Positions 1 to 11,191 of a DNA stretch of 64,000 nt are shown piece after piece. The translations under genes and the position numbers were made by a program. Source of the stretch: Corylus avellana (taxonomy: Eukaryota; Streptophyta; Magnoliopsida; Fagales; Betulaceae); the NCBI RefSeq assembly GCF_901000735.1, contig NC_081547.1:19034838-19098837 (forward strand), read 5' to 3'. Each line of letters opens with the position of its first letter. Position 1 is the stretch's first letter. The notes beneath the pieces were generated by a model. That model made no database searches. It was not told where the DNA came from and saw only the letters and a program-made list of their open reading frames with translations.

Positions 1-690
1 ATGGTAACTTGTATAGGGAGATTCCCAGTTATTATTGGGAGTGTGATTACCCCCTACTGATTGAACCCTTTCTCCTGCAAAACCTACTAAGGTAGATTGA
101 ACGGGTTTGACTCTTTTTCGATTAATCTTCACTTTCCATGCGAGTAAGAGGAAAAGCTTGGCAAGCTATTTCATCCGGGGTCTCATGAAGGACCAAATGT
201 GTTTTTTAGCTCTCCATGTGCCATTGAGTCCTCGGTTCTGCTATATTTCTCCACTTGGGGAACCTTGAATTTATCGGGTAAAGGAAACTTCAACACCTAA
301 TTAGTGAAAGCTAACTTGGTGTTCTATGGCAAGTCATCAACCACTGATCGCTTCCCTTACTCTTTCTGTGACATCTTGTCATATTTGAACTTAAGATCTT
401 CCACAATTGCGTAAAGACCATTCAAATCCTCTTGATTATTAGCATGTCGCGACCCATGCTCGTCAATATGATTATGGTGCTTGATTTGACTATGTTAGAC
501 TTCTTCACTAGCTTCTTCCTGTTCTTGTTTTGGTAGGGGCTTTGGTAGTTTGCACACCTACCAGAATCCTTGGATTAGGAGCACCTCCTCCTCCTTGTAG
601 TAGAGACCAGTTTATGGTTTTCCTTCAGCGTGTATTCACCATTGCGGATTTTGTCTAGAAATGAATAATTGTCCCACATACGACACCAAA
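1..690 (-). pseudogene. Ty3-gypsy leader and gag remnant, cut by window edge
   Basis: Read on the minus strand, this follows directly after the LTR at 692-1190. A primer-binding-like block lies at 671-690 and resembles the TTGGCGCCGTCTGTGGGA-type site common in plant gypsy elements, with several changes. Further in, the minus strand encodes fragments that resemble plant gypsy Gag, for example TPDEIACQAFPLTR near 140-190. Stops and frame changes interrupt it throughout, so no protein is expected. The rest of the element lies beyond base 1. The gag assignment rests on short matches to the family pattern remembered from plant retrotransposons; the order LTR, primer site, gag supports it. Confidence 0.5.
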
Positions 691-691
691 C

Positions 692-1190
692 TATTGGAAC
701 AGTTTCCAGTTGGGTAAACACTTGCATTGGACAAACGGATACTTGCAAAAAGAGATTAGACAAAAGAACTTATGAGGATGTGCCGGCATGGGATAGCTAT
801 AGTGCCTAAGTTAGTGATTTTCTTTTTAGAAGATAATACCAACTCTTATTCACAAAAAGTTGACCTCTTTGACTTGTATTGAGTCCTCCTTATATAGGAG
901 GGTGTTGCAATTGACATCGATTAGATCTCCCGTTTCTCGGGATTGATGTGATCCTGAAAATCCTGGGATTGTGGTGTTATTCCAAAGATTCACGCCTATC
1001 TTTGAAATAACTACATGTATTCTCGGTATAAAATATCTAAGATTTCCTATAGCATTTCCCGAAGAATCTTAGAAATCCATGCCATGATTTGCACAAATAA
1101 TGGGCTTGGTTTTGGGCCTCACTGATCTCTGGGACTCTCTTTACAACCCATCTCAATAGTTGGACTATCAGATCGGCCCAATTCCTAACA
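692..1190 (-). mobile_element. 5' LTR of a Ty3-gypsy element (minus strand)
   Basis: On the minus strand the LTR begins TGTTAGGAATTGGGCC at 1190 and ends just before the primer-binding-like site at 671-690. A TATA-type box (ctatataagg on the minus strand, about 888-900) sits where an LTR promoter would. Length is about 500 bp. The inner end does not show a clean CA, so that boundary is approximate. Confidence 0.5.
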
Positions 1191-1592
1191 TTATTTATTT
1201 AATTTTAGTCTATTGGCATATGAATCATAGGAAGGGAATATGTGGGTTAAAGAGTTGATCAATGTCAATTTCTTCTATCGTGACAGTTCTTGAAGTTTTT
1301 GATTGAATATTTAATATAAGGTGAATCATATTCAGCTTTATGAACTTGAAAGAAAAAAGCTTTTTGGGGGAGGAACTTTGCTACGATTCTGAGTGTCTTA
1401 CATGACTTAAGTACAATCTTACCCATGTATATAAAAGCTCATGGATAGCCTCTTCTTACAAGCCGATTTTTAAGGGTAAGTTTTTCCCAAAATTTGTATT
1501 ATTTAGTATGAGAGCCAACCACCATGTCAAGTGTAGGATCAAACATAGCTCGTAGAGTCACAAAATGGGTGACTTATAGGTTAGATTAAAGG
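1191..1592. other. Intergenic, nothing recognised
   Basis: AT-rich sequence without a convincing ORF, RNA gene or repeat boundary. The last 9 bases (1584-1592, GATTAAAGG) are the proposed left target duplication of the large MULE. Confidence 0.4.
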
Positions 1593-1780
1593 GTTAATTA
1601 CATTTCTAGTACCTAGGTTTTTTACTTTTTAATTTTTTTTTCACCTAAGTTTCAAATCGTATTACAAATGGTACTTGACTTATGGGAAAATACCAACTTA
1701 GTACCTACATTAGATTTCATTAGCTCAAACTAACAAATTGCCACATCACCGCCCTTAATATTGTGACACGTGTCATTTTT
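1593..1780 (+). repeat. Left inverted terminal repeat of the large MULE
   Basis: Roughly 75-80 percent similar by eye to the reverse complement of 31225-31410. Similarity is strongest over the block ending in GCCACATCACCGCC. Some related sequence may continue inward to the exon-like segment at 2166-2199. Confidence 0.6.
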
Positions 1781-1842
1781 TTCTCTATTGTTTTATCTTA
1801 TCTTAATGTAATTACATGTAAATTCACCTCGACATCAACATA

Positions 1843-1869
1843 ATATATATATATATATATATATATATA
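1843..1869. repeat. (AT)n microsatellite
   Basis: Uninterrupted AT dinucleotide run of about 27 bp inside the left end of the large MULE. Confidence 0.9.
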
Positions 1870-1978
1870 ATAAAAATAAAAAATGAAATTCATTCCCTAT
1901 TTCCCCATTTTCCCGTTCGTGCCCTAGGTTTAGAATAACCCACCCAAATTCTGAATTTCCCCCAAAGCTTCCCATATC

Positions 1979-2004
1979 TGCGATTGCGATTGCGATTGCG
2001 ATTG
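1979..2004. repeat. (GCGATT)n hexamer repeat
   Basis: Four successive copies of GCGATT. It lies in the region between the left terminal repeat and the exon-like segment. Confidence 0.85.
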
Positions 2005-2165
2005 TTTGGATTCTCGTGTTGGTCTGGATTTGGGTTTGGAGTGGTTGGATTATCGATCGCTTTGAAAGGAAATCGACTATGCGGCATGGTCTGATCTAAT
2101 CTGAGCACGTCAGAGGAGACGTTTGCAGTGTTGGTAACTCGACGTTGTATGTCGAAGGAGTAAAA

Positions 2166-2199
2166 ATGAGACCACCTCGGAGAAGTCGAAGAGATCAAG
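2166..2199 (+). pseudogene. First-exon-like segment mirroring the GRF gene start
   Basis: Starts ATGAGACCACCTCGG and ends AAG followed by a GTATGTAC donor. The minus-strand GRF gene at the other end of the large MULE has a first exon starting ATGAGAACTCGCAC and ending AAG followed by GTATGTAC. No GRF zinc finger follows here; 2200-2748 has no recognisable protein. The likely reading is that the inverted ends of the element extend into the first exon. Confidence 0.35.
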
Positions 2200-2748
2200 G
2201 TATGTACTTTGCTCTTTCTGCAATATTTTCCAAGAATAAAATTTTGGTAGTTTTGGTTTGTTCAACTAAAGTCCCGACGAGTGTTTTTTTTTTTTTTTTT
2301 TTAGTATTTAGTATATGGGTTTCAGACGTTTTAATCACATTTATGGTTGTTCTGTGTTTTAGTCCTCAATATCTATCTCAGCCAATTCTTCAAGGCCTTG
2401 ATTGACACATGCCGGTGCTTCCTCCTATACTCCCTCAGAATGCCGGAGGTGCAAACTTCAATGATGAAGTTAAATGTCTTGTGCTCATGATCCTAGGCCA
2501 AACGACGTCGCTTGAGGGGGATAAAATTTATGTTTTCACAAAAGGGCATTTTCGTACCTTCAAGTCAAAAAATAGCACGTGGATAGCACGTGATGCATTT
2601 TTCATCCAAATTGATGGGGCTGACTAACGGAGTGGCCATTTTGACACATTTTGGAACTTTGTTGGGCTACTTTAGTACCTTTTGAACATTGGGGGGCCAA
2701 CTCACAAATGGATGTCAGTATAGAGGGCTTTTTTATATTTTTTCCTAA

Positions 2749-4157
2749 ATTTAATTGATAATATAAACTGAATTGAAAAATAACAAAGACTAGTTGCCTT
2801 TATATAGGTTAGGCACCTCCTAAATTAACAAGGAAAAAGAAAAGCAAACATAATTAGAAAATGTATACAAATCCTAATAGGAAAAGGAAAACAAATCCTA
2901 ATAGGAAAGGAAAAACCCAATCCTTATTAAAAAAAAAGAAAACTAAAACACACATGCATAATTAAAGTAACAATTTTCTCAAATTTCTCATGCATCAATC
3001 TCTCAGAGTTGGAAAGAACTCACCCTCGAGTTCAAATCATATTTTCCTCAATCTTTTGGATGCCCCCTTAATTCCTTCCATCATGTACTTCTCAATATCA
3101 ATGCAACTTGATACCGGAAGAGAAACAATTTACAACCCATCAAAACATGACTGGGAATAGTAGTTTGAAAACTCTTCATATCATATTGAGATACTTCAAT
3201 CTTCACACGGTATTCATTTATCTTCTCACATTCGTACGGCATATAAATCTCCCAAAAATGATCAAATATTTCTTCCTCTTTGAAAATAAAATTTTCCGTC
3301 ACCTTTATAAGATCTTCATCGTCAACATATGTATCATAAGTTGGTGGAGGATTCCAATGCACGAAACATTGAGAAGGATCTTCAATGTCTTCTTCATGTT
3401 GAAACTCTTCATCAACAAACTTAACTCTGAAGTCTAAGTCTCCATGTCGTTCATCCCGAACACATTGTTCCTGAAACAGAACAGACTTGTGATATGGGTT
3501 CTCGAAATTGGATTTTGAATTGCGACCATCTATCATAATACATCTCTAAGTTTTGCGCCGCTAGACGCTGGGTTAACTTCACAACCTGCCTCTGCAAATC
3601 CTCAATCATCATGTCTTGTATATTGCGCTCATGGTAAGGGATTTCCTCATTAGGAACCTGTCCACGTCGACCACGACCACGAGTCTTGAAAAACTAATGA
3701 AAAAAATTCATCCCAAGAAGACGCTATGCTTTGATACCAACTGATGCCGGGCAGAACTAAGATAGTTTTGAAAACGTATAATAATAGCAAAAACTAAGAA
3801 TTGAAGATTAAAAAAGGAATGCAGGAAGAGAGAAAATAACAAATAGGGAAGATAAAATCCCTAAGTGCTCCAAATAAGCAAACAGAAAAATAACTCTGAA
3901 AAACTTAAATTTAATTGATAGTATAAACTGAATTGAAAAATAACAAAGACTAGATGCCTTTATATAGGCTAGACACCTCCTAAATTAACAAGAAAAAAGA
4001 AAAGCAAACCTAATTAGAAAGTGAATACAAATCCTAATAGGAAAAGGAAAATAAATCCTAATAGGAAAGGAAAAACCCAATCCTTATTGAAAAAAGAAAA
4101 CTAAAATACACATGCATAATTAAAATAACAATTTTCTCAAATTTCTCTTGCATAAAG
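2749..4157 (-). mobile_element. Small non-autonomous gypsy-derived element
   Basis: A direct repeat of about 245 bp flanks a short interior: 2753-2997 and 3908-4155 are nearly identical. The right LTR (3742 to about 4157) starts TGATGCC next to a minus-strand primer site (reverse complement of TTGGTATCAAAGC at 3728-3740). The left LTR ends GCATCA at 2997 but lacks its first 165 bp or so. The interior holds only gag-like coding sequence on the minus strand, so the element depends on proteins from elsewhere. No clean target duplication is visible because the outer left end is truncated. Confidence 0.7.
3081..3711 (-). pseudogene. Gag-like fragment of the small gypsy-derived element
   Basis: Minus-strand coding in two frames. 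The upstream part (about 3711-3537) includes TRGRGRRGQVPNEEIPYHE and then a segment ending LTQRLAAQNLEMYYD, the charged stretch seen near the Gag C-terminus in plant gypsy elements. After a frameshift near 3536 a 151-codon ORF continues with an acidic tract (VDEEFQHEEDIEDPSQ) and a proline-tyrosine motif (WNPPPTYDTY). No protease, reverse transcriptase or integrase is present. I take this as the collapsed remains of gag plus a hinge, kept between the LTRs of a non-autonomous family. Confidence 0.55.
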
Positions 4158-4159
4158 AT

Positions 4160-5290
4160 GGAAATGGAGATGTAGTTGGAGTTGGAGATGGAGATGGGGA
4201 TGGGGATGGATATGGGAGATGGCTATGGATATGAAGAGCTGCTGACAGAAGAGCAGCCCCCACAGTAGCTTACCATCCAACAGTCTACCAAGCAGCAAAC
4301 TACCAAGGGGAACCAATCACAAAAGAAGCATGCTACCAGGAAAAAGCATGTAGCTAGGCAATCTACAATCAAGCAGTCCAGAGCCAAGCAGCCCACAAGG
4401 CAGAAGCATGTTGCCAAGCAGCGCAAGGTAGCCCCCTTTACGTAGAGAAGATAATGGAAAAGATAATGAAGATGAAATTCAACTTCCATGAAGTGATCTT
4501 GACGTGACTGATGGAGAGGAATAGGACATTTGTGTTAGAAAATGTGATGCTAAGGAGGTTGCATCCAAGTGGTTCCAGCTATGGGGTGTAGCATCATCAT
4601 TTAAGGAGTAGGACAATCAGTATAAGGGTAAATCCAAACAGCCAAATGAAGAGGTTGTGAAAAGTCTTGATCTATGTAGTGTAGATAGTGAAGATGATGG
4701 TGAAGGGTCACCCAAATGCAATAGAAATAAGTATCCGCAATGGAAAGAATTGCAAGACTATAAAGAGAAGGTTGAAATACGAGTGGGTTGAAGTTTACAT
4801 AACCATCTTAGTTTAAAGAGGCAACACAGGTGTATGCAGTGCATAATTATTTCAATTACACAGATATGTATAACGAGAAAAACCGTGTATCAATCTTTTG
4901 TAAGAAACAATGTGGTTGGAGAGTATATGCATCATGAACAATTGATAAGAAATACTTTCAAATAAAGACATTATTTGATGTCCATAACTGTGGAAGCCAT
5001 TACCAAAACAAAAGAGCAACAATCAAGTGGGCGTCACACCGAAACATCAAAAGCTTTCAGGATCAGCCTGATTGGAAGGCTAGTGCTTTGAAAAAAAATG
5101 GTTAGAAGGGATTACAATGTGGAGATGTCCTTGTTGAGTTGTCACCGTGCCAATAGAATGGTGTTTGATTTGCTAAGTAGAACACATGATGAGTAGTACA
5201 AACTTACAAGAGAGTATGTTAATGCAATACATATTTGGAATCCTAGTAGCATGCTTCTTATGTTAATGCAATACATAAATCATATGTTTT
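4160..5290 (+). pseudogene. mudrA-type transposase, N-terminal part
   Basis: This is the first third of a MuDR-type transposase. An aspartate/glycine-rich opening (4150-4230) is followed by a glutamine/lysine-rich basic stretch (4270-4430), an acidic serine-rich linker (4660-4720) and the N-terminal DNA-binding region, where ATQVYAVHNYFNYTDMYNEK and CKKQCGWRVYAS (4810-4940) and HNCGSHYQNKRATIKWASHR (4980-5050) match the family pattern. It ends with EYVNAIHIWNP at about 5212-5245, just before the catalytic DDE core, which is absent. Many stops (for example at 4789 and 4936) make it a pseudogene. The matching C-terminal half resumes at 26034 on the same strand, so the 21 kb between appear to have been inserted or expanded. 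Confidence 0.75.
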
Positions 5291-5334
5291 GTTAACATGT
5301 GTTTTTTGAGAATATCTTCAATGTGTTTATGGTA

Positions 5335-6185
5335 CAAAAGCTACATTTTGTGCCCATCACTCAATGAATGACAAATCAGCATTTCACAAGATACAAAATA
5401 GTCTTGACTACACTTGATAATACCAATCTCAATATCAAATCAAAACAACAAACAAACCTTCACGTTGTAATGACCCAAACCTTGACGTTGCAACACGCCG
5501 TCACTGCCCAGCCTAGATTGCCCATCCCCCGCCTAGCCGACTTCAAAAATTCCACATTGGTGGGCCCACAGTGTCTAGCCTAAGCCGCCCAGCCAGCTTC
5601 GAAATTCCTCCACCGGTAAGTTGATTTACAAATCATTGTCCATAGCTGTTGCTGTTCCACAAGTGTTAAGTAATCTAGTATTTGGTTTTGTCGTGTAAGA
5701 AGATAGTCATTTTTGCCCATGGTATCTAATGTCCAGACATATTCTTGTAGCTGGTCATTTCATTTCAAGGGCATATATATAACCTCTCACAGGTCTTGCG
5801 ACACAGTGAGCTTGATATTTCAATGGCTCACCGTTACTAAATCCATGTTTCATTTTTCCTAAAATATTAGTTGGAAATATTCTGCATTAATAATTTTGTT
5901 TGAAACTTCTTTTTATTGATGATTTTGATTGTTTCCAACTATGGCAAAAATGATTAAACTCACATGAACTTATCAAAAAAAGATCACTAGAATGAGAAAT
6001 GTTTATTGTTTGAATTTGAATTTGTGTTATAGATATATGAAAAAGTTGCTAACTTCTCTCGTATGTGTTTTTAGAGGGTGGGTATGTAAAAAGATTTGCT
6101 GAAAATTTGTCTACCAAGTGTTTGATGAAATGTCTTAGTAAGAATGTTTTTAATGTTTAGTTCGATTATATTTGCATGCTTTTGC
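5335..6185 (-). repeat. Left inverted arm flanking the FAR1-related pseudogene
   Basis: The reverse complement matches the noncoding part of the tandem units, best with 9590-10255: the block gtcattca.tgag..gtgggcacaaaa lies at 5340-5375, and the block around CATGTGAGTTTAATCATTT at 5935-5975. About 200 bp (5630-5850) has no counterpart in the other arm. Together with 9590-10255 it brackets the pseudogene as long inverted repeats would bracket a MULE. Confidence 0.65.
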
Positions 6186-6197
6186 AAGATCACTAGA

Positions 6198-8428
6198 ATG
6201 AGTACTAATAGTAAAGAATTTGACATAATCTCATAGGGTGATGAGAATATTGAAGATGGACACGTTGATATTCTAATGGTAGAAGATCAAAGTAATTTGA
6301 AGCAACCTACTGTCCGCTTTTCTTTATCTAATGGTAATGTGTAACCATGTCTTAGTATGAAATTTGATGAATTAGAAGATGCTCATGCATGTTATAATGC
6401 TTATGCAAGGCAAATAGGTTTTAGTATTTGTAGAAGTCATAGTCGATTATCGAAGGATAAGTCATTAATTGCAATATAATATGTTTGTTCAAGGGAAGGG
6501 TTTCGTGATAAAAAGTCTCAAAATAAAATTTATACAAATTTGGAGCCTGCAGAAACAAGGATAGGATGTAGAGCACTTATGGGTTTGAAGAATGTGGAGT
6601 TAAGATGGATTGTATGTAAGCTCATAATTAAACATAATCATGACCTCCTTTCTCCTAGAAGTACAAGTTTGCTTCGTGGACATAGAGTGATAACAAGTGT
6701 CCAAAAATGGCTTATGGATACACTCAATGAGTCCGATGTAGTTCCAAGGAAGATAATGTCGGTGTTGAGTAAAAAATCTGGTGATGACCATAATATTAGT
6801 TGTATTGCTAAAGATGTTCAAAATCACTTAGGCAATAAAAGAATTATTTTTAGAGAGGGAGAGACACAAAAAATGTACAATTATTTTCTCGAGAGACAAA
6901 GCAAAAATTCGGGTTATGTTTATGCAATACAAGTTGATGAAAATGGATGCATGGGCAATTGCTTTTGGGTAGATGGTAGATCACGAGCTGCGAACCAATA
7001 TTTTGGAGATGTTGCTACTTACTTGACAAATTGTTATAAGATGCCTTTTGTTCCTTTTATTGGAGTTAACCATCATCATCAATCTATGATGTTTGAATGT
7101 GCTTTGCTCATAAATGAAACTGCTGAATCTTGCACGTGGTTGTTGAAAACATGGCTTGAGGCAATGCTTGGGCGTGCTCCTTCTACAATTAGTACAGACA
7201 ATGACAAGGCTATAGTTAAGACAATTGCAAAGGTACTACCAAATACCACTCATTGATTGTGTTTGTGGCATATTTTACAAAAAGTTTCAGAACATTTGGC
7301 TCATATATATAATAAATATTCATCTTTCCAAGGAGATTTTTGGCATTGTATTCATAATACAATCACAATTAAAAAGTTTGAGATCGAATGGAGTGAATTT
7401 GTACACAAGTATGAGTTGGGAGAGAAGGATTGGTTAAAAAATCTTTATAGACAACATGAAAAGTGGATGCCGGCTTACTTGTGAACAACATTTTGTGCCG
7501 ACATGTCTACTACTCAAAGGAGTGAGAGTATGAATAAGTTTTTTAAAGATTATGTCCATTCAAGCACAATGGTGAGTGACTTTGTCTATCAATATGAAAA
7601 AGCAATGGATGCACGTTATTTTAAAGAGAAAGAAAGATGTTAAAACAAAAACTTCTAGACCGATTTTGAAAACATGTTACAAGATGGAAGTAGAGGCGGC
7701 AAAGTTTTACACAAGAAAGTCTTTTTTGATATTTCAAGAGAGCTATTTAATAGTCAAAATTACTACTCATCTAAACATCAAAAAAAAGGAGGGGTGAAGA
7801 TATATAGGGTGGCCCTTCATGGGAGAGAAAGTTCATTTTATGAAGTTGCATTTGAAGTTCTTGAGAAGAAAGCTACTTGTACACGCCACAAGTTTGAATT
7901 TATTGAAATTCTATGTAAGCACATTCTTCAAATTTTTGTGAAGAAATCTTTGGTGGATACTATTCTCCAATATTATGTTTTAGAGAAATGGACGATCAAT
8001 GCCAAGAGTCGTATTATACTTGGCATATCTAGTTATGATAATCAAGCAGGAAAACCAAATTCTTCCACCTTGATAAGAAATAACTTAATGTTGCAATTTT
8101 ATGAAGTTGTAGAAGCGGGATGCCAATCAAAAAGAAAATATGAACATCTTGGCATTGGTTTACAAAAGCGTCATCACGAGCTTCTCACAATGGATGACCA
8201 TTGTGATAAAGATAAAAAAGGATGATGATGTAGGAAGCGCCAAGGGTCCTGTGTTGAACAGTCAAGTACTATCAAACCTTACATTCACTTTGCAAGATCC
8301 TGTACATATTCATTGTAGAGGAAAACCAAAATCTTTGAAACAAAAAAATCCAAAAGAAAATCAAGAAAAGAATATGTACCATTTGCAGGCAAACAGGACA
8401 CATGAGAACCAATTGTCCTTCACATAAG
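6198..8428 (+). pseudogene. FAR1/FHY3-related (FRS) transposase-like pseudogene
   Basis: FRS proteins descend from MULE transposases; some act as light-signalling transcription factors, others are still encoded by transposons (the Jittery lineage). One frame runs from ATG 6198 to 8225 with in-frame stops at 6234, 6342, 6477, 7254, 7482, 7641 and 7656. Order of domains: FAR1 DNA-binding region (6360-6640, including the HNHDL motif), MULE transposase core (about 6890-7500, with IGVNHHHQS, CLWHILQKV and STTQRSESMNKFFKDY), a weak SWIM finger (7880-7930) and, after frameshifts near 8220, a zinc knuckle C-TI-C-RQTG-H-MRTN-C at 8375-8416. The second catalytic Asp context (STDNDKA) is present; the first is missing (see findings). 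The inverted arms on both sides argue for a transposon copy rather than a host gene. Confidence 0.85.
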
Positions 8429-9254
8429 CAAGCAAGGTAATCTTATAAATTTTGTGATTTACAATAATTTACATTAATATGCATTTTGATTTAATTCGCA
8501 TTAAAATCTTATTTTGTATAGGGATATTGTGAATGACAATATAAAGGCAACTAACTTGCGGTTGATGGATCAACAAAGTTTAGTAAAGTTAAATTTTTAT
8601 TATAACATATCCTCTATCAAAGTAATTTTGGTCAATTATCTAATTTTCATTATTTGTGAATTATTTACAGTCCTTTTGGCCAATTATGGAGTATCTCTCT
8701 GCAACTACATTTGCCATGTCTCAAGATCTTGTATGTTCATCAACTACAATTGATATTGGTGCAAACAACATCAATGCCTATGAAACTACTTGAAGTTGTG
8801 GTGGTGTGTGTAGTGTGGTCTTTTTTGTGAAGTTGTGGTAACCGTAATATGGTTGTATGTAGCTGTATGGTGTACTATTAGATTTGCAACAATTTAAATT
8901 GCTGGAATGTTTGTACTGTCATTTTTGCAGCTATTTGAATTGCTAGAATGTTTGTATTGTTAGTTTTTATTTTATTTTATTTTATTTTATTTTTTTTGTA
9001 AATGTTGTTACAACAAGAGCAATGGAAACCACCATTAATGTTTTTGTCCAGTTTTTATTAATGTTGAACAGGAGTGGTTTTTTCTTTTTTAATACTTATA
9101 TAGGTTTTGAAACTAACAAGTAAAAGAAATAGATTCAGACATACACTTTCTGGCAAGCTTTTTCCCATCTAATACTCTAAATAAAAATTCGCATACCAAA
9201 ATATAGTGAAAGAAAACCAAGGCATGTTAATGCAGCACTTGGCTACAAAGAAAA
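8429..9254. other. Noncoding sequence 3' of the FRS pseudogene
   Basis: AT-rich, no convincing coding. A TTTTA pentamer run lies at 8964-8990. From about 9255 the sequence becomes recognisable as tandem-unit sequence. Confidence 0.4.
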
Positions 9255-9589
9255 TGAATCAAATTACAAGGAAGCTACCACAATTACATATAAAGCTCAA
9301 CTGGTCCAAACACATGACATAATGATGCAGAATAATTTTCAGTCTCCAATTTGCAATATGATCTATCAATCAGCTTTAAGCAACATCTCTGAAGCAAGAC
9401 CTTGATTACAAAAAGGCAAAGCAACAACAGTCGGAGTAGCGACGGTGTATCGTCGGAGCAACGGTGGGCTGATTTTACATGTAAATCTAAAACATAAGAA
9501 AATCAAATTCTATATGCAAATCTAAAACATAACTAAATCTGATTTTATAAGCAAAGCTGCAGATAAGAAAATTCATCATAAACAAAGCA

Positions 9590-10255
9590 ACCACATCAAG
9601 TATGCAAACATAACATAACTAAACACTAAAAAAATTCTTACTAAGACATTTCATCAAACATTTGGTAAACAAAATTTTTAACACAATTTCTCAACGAAGT
9701 TTTACACGTTAAGCCAATCTTTTTATACACATGAGAGAGAAGATAGCAACTTTTTAATATATCCATAACACAAATTCAAATAAAAAACAATAAAAATTTA
9801 TAATTCTAGTGATCCTTTTTTTGACAAGTTCATGTGAGTTTAATCATTTCTGCCATAGTTGGAAACAATCAAAATCAACAAAACAAAGAAGTTTCAAACA
9901 TAATCATATATCGATGGAGGTTTTTCAACTAGAGCAATAGTGGGTTGGGTGGGGTGCCGGAGGGTTGGGCGTAGGCTAGGTGGTGCCGATGGACTGGGCA
10001 GGGTTGGGGTCACCAGCGTTGAATTTTTGAAGCCGGCTAGGTAGGGATGGGCACCGGGGGATGGGTGGCGTGGGTTGTTCCGTTGTGGGCTGGGCATGAA
10101 AGATGTCATGATGTTCTATTGTTTTGTTTTGATTTTATGATGATATTGATATTATCATGTGTACTCAAGACTATTTTGTATATTGTGAAATGCTGATTTG
10201 TCATTCATTGAGAGGTGGGCACAAAAGGTGACTTTTGTGCACCGACAACACAGAA
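9590..10255 (+). repeat. Right inverted arm flanking the FRS pseudogene
   Basis: Inverted counterpart of 5335-6185 and at the same time the noncoding portion of the first tandem unit. It contains the palindrome-like gggcacaaaaggtgacttttgtgc at its outer end (10217-10240). Confidence 0.65.
9938..10100 (+). other. G-rich block, first of the array
   Basis: Dense short runs of G separated by 1-4 bases (pattern GTGGGCTGGGC). Stronger versions occur at about 12186-12250, 14508-14560, 16801-16870, 19093-19150, 21218-21275 and 23585-23645. Some contain four or more GGG runs within 20-25 bases, enough to meet the usual G-quadruplex rule. The surrounding DNA is AT-rich, so the blocks stand out. Confidence 0.6.
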
Positions 10256-10633
10256 GATGCTCTCGTGTTTTTTTTGTTTCAAAAAACGTGGCAACTTCTT
10301 AATGGTGGGTATAAAAGCCTTGAGTTGTGCCAAGATCTTCTCTTGGAGCATTTGACCCTGCATGTCTAACCCAAGTTCGCTCCGATTGCAAGACTCCAAT
10401 TACTTGTTGTTGGCTCCGACCCAGGATTGCTTCGGTTGCAAAGCTCCAATTACACATGGTCGCACGCAAATGTGTTCTCTCCTTAACGGAATATTTTGTC
10501 TCACATGCACGCACTGCACCCGTCACTTTGTCTTACATGCACGCACTGCACCGTCACGACACTCACACCCTCGCCTCTCTCACTACTTAGTGCTCACTCT
10601 CTCATAGATCATTGCACTTTTCATCTCCCAACA

Positions 10634-11191
10634 TTGGCGGTCACCATTGCAGTGCCACTGCCATTTTCAAATTTCTCATAGACCATTTGTACCCTCGTCA
10701 CCAAAGAACCATTCATCGTGGAGTATTGGCTCACTCAAATTAAGTTCTACCCCCAACTGATAGTAGCACTTGGCGTCTGGTGGCGTCACGCCTTTAGTAA
10801 GCAAAGATTGTTTGATGTCACCACTTTGCAGCTATGCGTGAGCTAACAGTGTCTCATTTTTCAAATCAGCCAATCTGGTGGCTCTGTTTCCCATCTTCTC
10901 TCAAAATTTTTGAATAACAAAGATTTGAAGATTATGGGACTAGGCAAGGAGAAACCTATCTAAAAATTTAAGAATGATTGCGGTTTACACGTGGCCCATG
11001 CATTAGATCTTGGGACTCTTGTTGCTAAAAAGTTTGCCATGCCAGAGTTGAGTGAGGCAGGGATGATGGAACTGGTAATGGAGCTTCTCGTTCAGAAACT
11101 TTCGACTCAAAGAAAAATTAGGAGCAGACATTACAAGGTTGAGCTAAGCTAAGACCTCGTAACTCACGGATGCATTGAAGCTTTTATGTTT
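10634..11191 (+). pseudogene. Werner-like 3'-5' exonuclease pseudogene, copy 1
   Basis: Plant Werner-like exonucleases are short, single-exon DEDDy-family proteins that degrade DNA from the 3' end. This copy keeps the frame from a TTG at the start position to the end but has at least five in-frame stops. Recognisable landmarks in order: TLVTKEP and EYWLTQIK, the motif I region (here ALGVWWRHAF instead of GLD.EWRP), TLQLC and CLIFQ, FLNNKDLKI, CGLHVAHALDLGTL, PELSEAGMMELVMELL and the motif III region (VTHGCIEAFMF). At the motif I site the Asp and Glu are Gly and Trp. Unlike most copies it does not have the shared TAG after the SR dipeptide (it reads SRHYKVELS). Confidence 0.75.

Noticed and set aside
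6198..8428. A functional FRS transcription factor gene
   Set aside because: Seven internal stops in the main frame, frameshifts at the C-terminus, a missing catalytic-site segment and inverted arms on both sides indicate a dead transposon gene.
10327..10607. Overlapping small ORFs in every tandem unit (cysteine- and histidine-rich in translation)
   Set aside because: They come from CACTTTGTCTTACATGCACG-type DNA repeats and lie upstream of the exonuclease start. Their sequences change frame from unit to unit, so they look like chance frames.
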